From: Sorghum bicolor
Taxonomy: Eukaryota; Streptophyta; Magnoliopsida; Poales; Poaceae
Assembly (NCBI RefSeq): GCF_000003195.3
Contig: NC_012873.2
Coordinates: 5,975,894 to 6,039,893 of the forward strand
Reading direction: 5' to 3'
Length of the DNA: 64,000 bases
Position 1 is the stretch's first letter; each line of letters begins with the position of its first letter. The position numbers were made by a program, and so were the translations under genes. The notes beneath the pieces are model-generated. The model saw nothing but the letters and a program-made list of their open reading frames with translations, ran no database searches and was not told where the DNA came from. This document shows, in pieces, positions 34,701 through 43,312 of this stretch.

Positions 34701-37443
34701 ATCGCAGACTTGACGGAAACTCATTTGCCAATGGACCTGCTCCTCCACCTCCACCTTTTATGCCACCGCCCCCTCAAAGGCCACGGAATCGTCCTAAGCA
34801 ACCTCAGGGGCCAGGAGATGCACCTAAAGCTTCAGAAAGCCCCACCATTCAAAGTAACAAGAAGCAAGGCCTTGGGACAGGTCCGCTTGTGGGCATAATT
34901 GCTGGATCGATAGTTGCTGTTTTATGTGTGTTTTTGCTTTTGGTATGCTGCATGTGCAATGCTCGGAAAAGAACTGATGATGCCAGCAGTGAATCAAAAG
35001 ATTTTGTTGGACCTCTAACAGTAAACATTGAGAGAGGTATGACACTGTTTATGCTGTAGATTGTCATGTTGCAGTACACTTCTTGATTGATGCTAGATAA
35101 ATATAGATTATTCAGTTAACTAAGATGCTATTTTGTTAGAGGTACCTTTGACTGGACCACTGCTTGATTGATCTGGAAACCACTAATTGAAGACACTGGT
35201 GATGATTAAGCATTTATTGTAGTTGAATTATGACCAGAGCTTGAACAATTGAAATTCGCTCCCTTTGCATGCACTCTTCAATCTCAAGATCAGTATAGCT
35301 GTGTAATATAGTTTGGTAGTTAGGACAGACATAATACAATGGCAGAAAATGGGAAAACATAGGATTTTTATGAATATATCTAATGGCCTCATTTAGCTAT
35401 AACTATATCAGGTTTCTTGTTCAGAAGATTACAACGAGAAGAGAGCACAATTACATAACTCTGATATTCCGGTCCCTTGATAGTTGATATCCTCACTATT
35501 CACTTTGTTTTTGTTTCTTAGCTTCTAGCAGGGAAATCCCAGAGCAGATTGAAGATACGTCTATAGCAACTGCGAAATTCCCACCTGAGAAAATGACTCC
35601 TGAGAGAGTTTACGGTAAAAATGGTTCTATGAGAAAGACAAAAGTGCCCATAACCGCAACACCTTATACTGTTGCTTCTCTCCAAGTTGCTACTAATAGT
35701 TTCTGCCAAGATTCTCTTCTGGGTGAGGGTTCACTTGGTCGTGTTTATAAGGCTGATTTCCCAAATGGAAAGGTACAGTGTGCTTCTAGTAAAATCAAAA
35801 TCTATATATTTGGTGTATTTTATCGCAACCCTTCTTGCTATTACTCGACTACAGACTATTCTACTGCATTATATGAATCTGTGTATTGTCATTTATCAAT
35901 AGATTAGGCTTGTTACATTCTTTATAAATGATATAGCTATGAGGCGAAGTCCTCGTGCTTTTGTTGTTTATTTAGGTAGTGGTCTATGAAATACATGGTT
36001 TTTCAAACCCTCTGCACGACAGTTGTTTGTTATCTTGTGTACTGCACCTGAGTTGTGTGTTACTGTGTTATGATTACAGGTTCTCGCTGTTAAAAAGATA
36101 GATAGCGCCGCGCTTTCTTTACAGGAAGAAGACAATTTCCTTGAGGCTGTATCGAGCATGTCACGGCTAAGGCATCCAAACATCGTGCCATTGACAGGAT
36201 ATTGTGCTGAACATGGACAAAGGCTTCTTGTCTATGAGTACATTGGAAATGGAACACTGCATGATATGTTGCACTTCTCTGATGAAATGAGCAGGAAGCT
36301 TACATGGAACATCCGTGTAAGGATAGCACTAGGCACTGCTCGAGCACTTGAGTAAGTTTGAACCATACTGCCCTCTGTCGGATATGGCAGAGGATGCATA
36401 TAATGTCTGCATATTTTCTTGTAGGTACCTGCATGAGGTGTGCTTGCCATCTGTTGTTCATAGAAATTTTAAGTCTTCAAACATTCTACTAGATGAGGAG
36501 CATAATCCACACCTATCTGACTGTGGACTTGCTGCCTTGACTCCAAATACTGAAAGACAGGCAAGTAACACACATCTTTCTACTGAATTTGTTTTCAAAT
36601 ACCCATTTTTTGGAATCTATAGTTTCTACTTGGTCCATGGATTAACTAATTGGCATGTCACTACAGGTTTCAACTGAAGTATTTGGATCATTTGGCTATA
36701 GTGCCCCAGAGTTTGCCATGTCTGGCATTTATACTGTAAAGAGTGATGTGTACAGTTTTGGAGTGGTAATGTTAGAGCTATTGACAGGGCGGAAGCCACT
36801 AGACAGGTATGTGATCTAGCTTATGTGCAATCCTGGTTCATTGCATCTTGTAAGAAATTGAAATAGCTTTCGGATGGTTATTGCAGTTCCAGAGAGAGGT
36901 CCGAACAGTCTCTTGTTAGATGGGCTACCCCTCAGCTTCATGATATTGATGCACTTGCTAGGATGGTTGATCCAGCATTAAATGGAATGTACCCAGCTAA
37001 ATCACTCTCTCGTTTTGCAGACATAATTGCACTCTGTGTTCAGGTACATTCTTGCTTTGTGAATTGTGACACATGTTTAGTATTGATCTGTACTGGCCAA
37101 GCTCTCATGGTGGCCTTAGAAACTTCGAAAAACCATTCGTGGAGAACTGTCTCGCAGACTAGTGCCAAATTTGTTAATATTTCAAGTCTGCTACTGTGAC
37201 CATAAAGTTTTATTGGTTTATTTGGGCTCCTATTTTCCCTTATGGAGACATACTAAGAACGTTTTTTGTCTTTTGTTTCTGCAGCCTGAACCAGAGTTCC
37301 GTCCACCAATGTCAGAGGTTGTCCAGCAACTTGTGCGCTTGATGCAGAGGGCTAGCATAGTAAGGCGGCAATCAGGAGAAGAGCTAGGGTTTTCATACAG
37401 AGCTCCAGAACGAGAAGGAGACCTGAGAGACCTTTCCTTCTAA
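31794..37443 (+). CDS. STRUBBELIG-receptor family (SRF) LRR receptor-like kinase, 716 aa, 16 exons
   Basis: Exons: 31794-31881, 32025-32157, 32690-32761, 32844-32909, 32982-33053, 33158-33229, 34263-34334, 34422-34487, 34561-34626, 34708-35036, 35522-35772, 36080-36351, 36425-36560, 36667-36806, 36887-37043, 37285-37443. They total 2,151 bp and all phases agree. Order of parts: signal peptide (1-23); SUB-type N-terminal domain with a DPC motif; six to seven leucine-rich repeats (about 74-236), most encoded one per 66/72-bp exon; a Pro-rich segment (246-271); one membrane helix (about 296-319); a kinase-like domain from about 407 with glycine loop [10 protein letters not shown] (413) and K434. 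The catalytic loop is HRN (532-534) instead of HRD and the DFG triplet is DCG (552-554). Members of this family include atypical kinases that signal in plant organ shape and cell wall sensing, so plasma-membrane signalling without normal phosphotransfer is inferred. Intron 13 has a GC donor. The SRF family call is firm; the exact subgroup (SRF6/7-like by C-terminus) is not. Confidence 0.93.
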
Positions 37444-38295
37444 GCAAGTGCTTCCATGATACAAGCGCAAAGCAGTTGGGAGGCTCAATTTGCAAGGAAA
37501 ATATCCAAAACACTCGTATAGTCATATGACTTGGAGGTCTTGGGGAACTCGAGCTGATCGCAACAATTCAGGATCGAATGAGTTTGAGAAGATAGTTTTG
37601 GTACCTATTGTTCAACTTTGTTCATTCTTCTACATTCGTCCCATTTTCCAGTCAGTATACTTGCTGCTGTATCAAAACTGAGGGTCTGAGGCTCAAATCT
37701 TTGGTGGTGTATAGCTGATTATTGGTAGAAAAGAAGGAACAGAAATGTAACATGATTGATGCTCTGTTAAGTTTTAATGACATAAATATCTTAGACCCCA
37801 CTACAGCCATTCACATATACTGGATAGATTGCTTTGGTTTCCAACCAATATGGTATAAAGCCTCTCAGTCCAGTCCGGTTCCTACCTCATATTCTTAGGT
37901 TTGTCCCTGGAACAAGAACAGTGTGCCCAATTCCTATCTCCCGTTCTTCCTATGTTCCTGAAACATGAAGAACGGGGTATCATAATGCACAAATGCCAGT
38001 TTCATGTTTTGTCGGAAATTTGGCCCTTTATATGAAGACCATGATAATGTGGATTGTCACAACATCCCTCAATGCGCAATTGCAACTATACAGCTCTCAA
38101 GTATGACTGTAATCACCATACTAAAGTAGCGTTGCAGCAGCAATTCCTACATCTGACAGGTGGTCCTAAACTGCTGTTGCTAACTGTTGTGTGTTTGTGA
38201 ATCCATGTTTGCAAATCGTAAATACACTGAGCATCATCGATGCCAAAATCAGAGATCAGATCTTCAGGTGAGAAATGCAGGCATACATACCCTCC
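37444..38295. other. Convergent 3' intergenic region
   Basis: This separates the stops of the receptor kinase (+) and lycopene beta-cyclase (-). It presumably contains both 3' untranslated regions. No other feature recognised. Confidence 0.55.
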
Positions 38296-39774
38296 TCACC
38301 CATCTCTGTCCTGTATCAAGTTGCCAATCATCTTGCCAAGAGGCACGGTGCCCTTGGCCATGATCTCCAGCCTCGACGTGTTGGAGGCGTTCCCGAACAG
38401 TGCGAGGCCGAACATCAAGAGCTCCGGCAGGAACAGTCTGGATGACAGGAAACCGTGCCAGTAGTGCGGCTCCAGGTCGAAGAAGGCGTCGAAGAACCGG
38501 CGCGTTCCCTCGAGGTCCAGCTTGAGCAGGATGTCCATGCCGAAGCAGAAGAACTCCCTCTGCCGCCGCCTGTTGGCTGGCCACAGCTGCTTCCACACCT
38601 CGGCGGAGAGCGCGTCCCCTGCCAGGCCGCCCATGCCGTTGCCGGTGTCGAGGAACCTCACGATGGCGTCCGCCACGATGGGCGCGGTGGCAAGCGTGCG
38701 CGCCACCATGTAGCCCGTTGACGGGTGCACCATCCCGGCCGTGCCGCCGATGCCGACCACCCTCTGCGGCAGGACGGGCAGCGGCCCTCCCATCGGGATG
38801 ACGCAGCGCTCGTCCTCCTCGACGCTCCGGACGCGTATCCCCAGGTGCCTGAGGCGCGCGGCCATGCGCTCCTGGATGTCGTCCATGGCGAGCCCCGGGC
38901 GCGCGACCAGGGACGTCTCCTCGAGGAAGATCCTGGTGGGGGAGAAGGGCATGGCGTAGAGGAACGTGGGGATGCGGCGGTTGCGCTCCCTGATCTCCGT
39001 CCCCTCGGGGAGGTGGGAGTCGCGCCAGTCCATGAAGAGCATCTTGTCGATGTCGAACGGGTGGCCGTCCACCTCGGCGAGGATGCCGTAGGCGACCTGG
39101 TACCCCGGGTTGTACGGCTTGTCGTACTGCACGAGGCAGCGCGAGAAGCCCGTGGCGTCGAGCACGACGCTGGCCGGGACGGCGACGCCGTCGTCGCAGA
39201 TGAGGAGGGAGGAGGCGTCGTAGTGGACGGCCTTGGCGACCTTGGCCTGGTGGAAGACGACGCCGTTGGCGACGCAGCGGTCCATCATGGTGGACTTGAG
39301 CTTGCGGCGCGCGACGCGGGCGTAGGGGCGGTCGAGCGACTTGGCGCGGCCGTCGCCGATGAAGACGGAGGCGGAGGGCCAGACGGTGTCGAGGCAGTGG
39401 GAGAGGCCCATGGCCTCGAACTCGTCCACCCACACGCCGTAGTTGTTGGGCCACACCACCGCGGGTGACGGGTCGATGGCGCACACCGACAGGCCCGCCT
39501 CCGCCACGCGCTGCGCCACGGCGAGGCCCGCGGGCCCGCCGCCCACCACGGCGAGGTCCACGGGGCGGGCGCGCGCCGGGTCGTAGCGGGGCAGGTCGAG
39601 GGACAGCAGCTCCGGCCGCGTGGGCGGGGCCAGGGACCGCAGCGCCGCCGCCGACGCCGGCCCCGCCGTCCCCGCCGCGGCGCGGCAGAGTACGGATGCG
39701 CGCGGCACGGGCGGCGGCGGCGGCTTGCAGGGCTGGTGGTGGGTGCGGAGGAATTCGAGCGCGGTGGCGGCCAT
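38296..39774 (-). CDS. LCYB: Lycopene beta-cyclase, plastid (492 aa, intronless)
   Basis: It converts lycopene to beta-carotene by closing a beta ring at each end, in plastids, upstream of xanthophylls, abscisic acid and strigolactones. The start chosen (MAATALEF...) gives a Ser/Pro/Arg-rich plastid-type leader (about 1-50). Then come the dinucleotide-binding motif VDLAVVGGGPAGLAVAQ (GGGPAG at 78-83), WPNNYGVWVDEFEAM, DATGFSRCLVQYDKPYNPGY, FLYAMPFSPTRIFLEETSLV, IPMGGPLPVLPQRVVGIGGT, GMVHPSTGYMVARTL and the tail FFDLEPHYWHGFLSSRLFLP, with SNTSRLEIMAKGTVPL near the end. These match the beta-, not the epsilon-cyclase. Plant LCYB genes are intronless, as here. An in-frame ATG 51 bp upstream (39825) would add 17 residues; I prefer the inner one because the extra segment is a local duplication. 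No mutation is visible. Confidence 0.96.
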   Translation of the reverse strand: MAATALEFLRTHHQPCKPPPPPVPRASVLCRAAAGTAGPASAAALRSLAPPTRPELLSLDLPRYDPARARPVDLAVVGGGPAGLAVAQRVAEAGLSVCAIDPSPAVVWPNNYGVWVDEFEAMGLSHCLDTVWPSASVFIGDGRAKSLDRPYARVARRKLKSTMMDRCVANGVVFHQAKVAKAVHYDASSLLICDDGVAVPASVVLDATGFSRCLVQYDKPYNPGYQVAYGILAEVDGHPFDIDKMLFMDWRDSHLPEGTEIRERNRRIPTFLYAMPFSPTRIFLEETSLVARPGLAMDDIQERMAARLRHLGIRVRSVEEDERCVIPMGGPLPVLPQRVVGIGGTAGMVHPSTGYMVARTLATAPIVADAIVRFLDTGNGMGGLAGDALSAEVWKQLWPANRRRQREFFCFGMDILLKLDLEGTRRFFDAFFDLEPHYWHGFLSSRLFLPELLMFGLALFGNASNTSRLEIMAKGTVPLGKMIGNLIQDRDG

Positions 39775-39987
39775 GGTGGTGGTGGTGGGAGGTGGGGGGA
39801 ATTCGAGCGCGGTGGAGCCGTGCAATCCTGAGCCTGAGGCGGTGGTGATAAGCCGCAGCTACTTTCAGTGGGGGCACCACTGTCGAAGTGTCGATGTGGC
39901 ATTCTTCACCCCAGCACCTCAAATGTTTTGTGAATGTTATGTTTAGCCTTAAATGTGGTACATCTTCCATATGCGTAACCTATTGTA
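39775..39987. other. Lycopene beta-cyclase upstream region
   Basis: The first 50 bp carry a GGT/Pro-rich duplication of the start region. The rest probably holds the core promoter. No TATA box can be named with confidence. Confidence 0.4.
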
Positions 39988-40241
39988 GACGGTACCATAA
40001 ATAAATGCACATATCATTTTTTAAAAAGTCAATTTTTTTTAAGTTTAACTAGAAATATATTAAATAATATTAATGTTTGTATCTACAAATAAGTATATTA
40101 TAAAAATATATTTCATGATCAAACTAATGATACATATTATATATGATAAATATCAGTATATTTTTATATATATTTGGTCAAACTTAAAAAGTTTTGACTT
40201 CTAAGAAAACGAGATGTGCATTTATTCGTGGACGGATGGAG
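39988..40241. mobile_element. Stowaway-like MITE upstream of LCYB
   Basis: The left part GACGGTACCATAAATAAATG and the right part CATTTATTCGTGGACGGATG followed by GAG are inverted. The interior has TCAATTTTTTTTAAGTTTAA against TTTGGTCAAACTTAAAAAGT. A+T-rich and non-coding. It ends about 215 bp upstream of the LCYB start codon, so it may lie in the promoter. Confidence 0.68.
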
Positions 40242-40260
40242 TAATTCTACACCTCACTAA

Positions 40261-41245
40261 GGGTGTGTTTGGTTGTGTGGTTCTAGTTAGCCTGGCTAGA
40301 AAGATAAGCCAGGTTTAAGTTAGCCTGTCCAAGTTAAGCCACCCTAGTAGTGTTTGGTTGTCATGTGCTAGCTAAGCCTGGCTAAGTAAGTTTTTGTTTG
40401 GTTGGTTGGATTAGCTGGTACTACTACATCTTTCTCTACAATGGTGATCTTACCTCCTTTACCTTGTTCATCTCGACGGCAACGAGCGCAGCGCATCCCC
40501 ACCGAGAGCGCCTCCACCCCACCAACCCCCTGCGGCCACCGCACTGCGCCGTCATCGTCCCCAGCCGGTGCGTACCGCGCCGTCATCCGCACCGCGTCGT
40601 CATCCGCAGCGCGCCGCCATCCGCACCTCCGAATCCCAGCGCCGGTGCGCGCAGGCACCGCAAGGCGCGGCGCAAACATGGGCGTGGAGTGCATCTCCCT
40701 CCGGCGAAGTCATGGGTGCGGCGCAGGCAACGCAGGACGCGGCGCAGACCACGGCCATCTCGCCTCCCGCTCCACCCCGCCCACCTCCCATCCTCGGCCG
40801 CGCGTTCCCCAAGGTGAATGTCGGGGGCGGCGGGACGGGCCCGGCGGGAACGGGAGCGGCGGGGGCATCCTCGGCCGCGCGTTCCCCAAGGTGAATGTCG
40901 GGGGCGGCGTGACGGGCCCGGTGGGAACGGGAGCGGCGGGGGCAGCGAGCGCAGCAGGAGCAGGCGGGGGGCCGCCGGCGACCAGCGTGCACGAGCGCAG
41001 CAGGAGCAGGCGGCGGCGGAAGAGGGCGAGCGCGACGATTCAGGAGGTGACGAGAACTTTGGTCGGAGCTTAGCCAAGCCAGGCCAGCAAAAAACTGACC
41101 CCCACCTCGTTTTCCTGGAGCCAGGCTAGGACCTCTAAAGTGGCTTATTTGGGTCTGGCTATGGGCTGTTTACAAGGAACCAAACAGCTAGAAAGGTGGC
41201 TATCTAGAGCCTGGTTGGGAGTTAGCCACCCAACCAAACAGACCC
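40261..41245. mobile_element. Non-autonomous PIF/Harbinger-like element carrying GC-rich sequence
   Basis: Ends are inverted: GGGTGTGTTTGGTTGTGTGG on the left and CCACCCAACCAAACAGACCC on the right. A perfect TAA target duplication lies at 40258-40260 and 41246-41248. The outer 150-200 bp on each side repeat AGCC(A/T)GGCTA words. The centre (about 40480-41075) is very GC-rich and open in several frames, the longest + frame being 40402-41073 (223 codons, Ala/Gly/Arg-rich). It contains tandem duplications: a 77-bp unit (40791 and 40868) and a 46-bp step (GAGCGCAGCAGGAGCAGGCGG at 40947 and 40993). No transposase and no recognisable protein domain. It looks like captured host GC-rich DNA, though its origin is not recognised. 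Confidence 0.8.
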
Positions 41246-41248
41246 TAA

Positions 41249-42835
41249 GTGTTGGAACACTCGATTCGTCTTCTTCTCAGCCTTAGAAGAAATTTTTGTG
41301 GAGGGAGGCAAGCAGACCAAGTGGTGGGGCTGGGGGAGGCATCGACGAGGTGGAGGCTGCGGTGACGTTGTGTCAGAGCGGGCGACAGAGGAGGTGGCTG
41401 GGGCAAGTTAGGGCGGACGGGGGGAGGAGGTCGTTGTGGACGTGGTAGGGTAGTGGATAGTAGGCGGCGTCGGCGGCAACGCATCAGGAGGAGGAAGAAG
41501 AACTTTTGAAGGAGCTTTTGCTCTATCTAACCCCATTTGACAAGAAACAACTTTTGAAAGGTGTCGGAGAAGCCGTGTCAAACATAGTGTTACCATTATG
41601 TTCGATCAATCCATGCAATATTTAAATGTCGCAAAATGGTTTCGTAAAATCTGATCAAGAACCGTTCTTTATAAATGCTACCTAACCTGAAACTACAAAA
41701 TTATGCTCCCTCTATTTTAAATTGTAATAAATCGTTCCAGCTAGATACATAATTTTTGTCGTAACGTATGTGAAAACTCAAAACCACTCAGTTTGGAACT
41801 TAGCTATTCAAATTGTGTAGCTAGGGACGTTCTCATTGTGCCATTCATGGAACTGGATCACACCGGCCGTTACATGAATACAAGGAAAGGTGAAGGGCAA
41901 GTCCGCGAAAGCGTTGTGTTGCCGATTCTACCGATAGATCCTGCGCCGGCCTTCGCAGGTAAGAGACAAAGACAACACAATAACAGGTGGAGCGAAGGAA
42001 GACATGGATGGGTTCCACAACCACCACGAGCACAGCATCGAAGCTTACCCCCACTACTTGTCACCTTCCAAACCGTCCAAATTCGAGTAGCAATATACCG
42101 TATTGCCAATGTCCCCCATGTTTATTCAGGCCTGACGTCTCACGAGGAGACGTGTCCTGTCTGTGTGTGGGACTATATACCGTATTGCTAAACTGGCCAG
42201 CAGTCGGTGTCAAGAACATGAAGGCAGGCATCGGCATCAACATATAGACGGCAGCAAAGAATAATCTTCACATCATTCACAAATAGTATGTGCAAATTGC
42301 ATGTAAAGTCGACATATAATTAACAACAACGCGACCATGAGCTAGCTAGAGAGAACAAGAGAGCATGGTGTCATAAACCCCACTTGTCAGTACACACATA
42401 CAGAAGATGAGGGAAGCCGAAGAGAACATCCATCCATCATCAGCAATGGTCCCTGCTGTCCCTCTGACGAGAGCTCACACTGATGACTACATGTTCAGAC
42501 AAAATGGCCCCAACATATACAATACAGCTTGCGTACCTATTATACTAGCTATATATCGTTGCTAATTAAAGAAGTAACTAAACCTAAAAAAATTTAGAGT
42601 AAAATACAGCTTCCACACGTAGTATATATGCCACTACTACTAAAGATCCAAACCTAAAAATAAAAGCTATAAAAAACTAATAAACTGGTGCTACTATTCA
42701 GTAATATTCAGAGACAGACAGGAGAACTCTTTTTTTCCTTTTCTTTTCTTTGACGAAGACAGGTAGGAGAACTCCTTACGGCGGTTATTAGTTGCTGAAC
42801 AGGAAGGAGGCTGGCGTGCTAGCTACCTGCCAGTT
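41249..42835. other. Intergenic stretch, nothing recognised
   Basis: It contains a GC-rich patch (41290-41500) with short Pro/Arg frames, a part-Stowaway end at 41705-41735 (GCTCCCTCTATTTTAAATTG), and A+T-rich DNA after 42240. The last few hundred bases before 42836 are presumably the 3' end of the peptide gene. Confidence 0.45.
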
Positions 42836-43312
42836 CTAGTTGTGCGTGGGCGGGTGCCTGTGGACGGAGTGGTAGTCGGCGGTGAAGGGTATCCGGCCAC
42901 CACCGAAGTTGAACTGCGGCGAAGCAGCAGGCATCTGCTTCCCGCTGCTGCTGCTGCTGCTGGTTCTTCTGAAACGGCGCCTGCTGTTCTTCACCGCCTC
43001 CTCGTCCCTCCTCCTGACGATCACCACCTCCGCCCCTCCCTCTGCCGTCGCAGTTCCTGATGAGCTGCTCACGTCTTGCCGCCCTTCGTCGCCGGTGGCC
43101 GCCATTAGCGGCAGCTCTGCAAAAATGGAAGAGGTGTGCATGCATATATCAAGCACCAGCCACATTGTGCAAACAAAAAGAACTGTCTGAACTCTGAAGT
43201 GCGTGTGTTTGTTTGGTTTACCTCTGCGCGCGGTGGCGACGACGACGACGACGGGGCTGAGCGCCGCCAGGAGGAGGCTCAGCAGGACGACGCACTTCAA
43301 CTGCCGCCGCAT
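42836..43312 (-). CDS. RGF/GOLVEN/CLEL secreted peptide hormone precursor (123 aa, 2 exons)
   Basis: Exon 1 is 43312-43222 and exon 2 is 43116-42836. The 105-bp intron (donor GTAAAC, acceptor GCAG) is a multiple of three and open, which is why an unspliced 158-codon frame exists. The spliced product has a signal peptide (1-28, with VVLLSLLLAALSPVVVVVA), a variable acidic/Ser-rich middle with basic patches, and a C-terminus DYHSVHRHPPTHN (residues 111-123) directly before the stop. DY....HPP.HN is the signature of root meristem growth factor/GOLVEN peptides: the Asp-Tyr is the tyrosine-sulfation site and a Pro may be hydroxylated. The mature 13-mer would be secreted and sensed by RGI/RGFR leucine-rich repeat kinases to control root meristem and gravitropic growth (family knowledge). 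TTTAAAA at about 43454 is a possible TATA element. Confidence 0.88.
   Translation of the reverse strand: MRRQLKCVVLLSLLLAALSPVVVVVATARRGKPNKHTHFRVQTVLFVCTMWLVLDICMHTSSIFAELPLMAATGDEGRQDVSSSSGTATAEGGAEVVIVRRRDEEAVKNSRRRFRRTSSSSSSGKQMPAASPQFNFGGGRIPFTADYHSVHRHPPTHN

Noticed and set aside
38725..39468. 247-codon plus-strand frame opposite LCYB
   Set aside because: Antisense shadow of the same GC-rich coding sequence.
38264..39970. 568-codon minus-strand frame overlapping lycopene beta-cyclase
   Set aside because: A low-complexity Arg/Pro/Ala shadow caused by the GC-rich third codon positions of LCYB; it has no domain of its own.
42836..43312. Unspliced 158-aa version of the RGF peptide precursor
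   Set aside because: Consensus donor and acceptor bracket 105 bp that encode residues unlike the family (KPNKHTHFRVQTVLF...); the spliced version gives the expected architecture.
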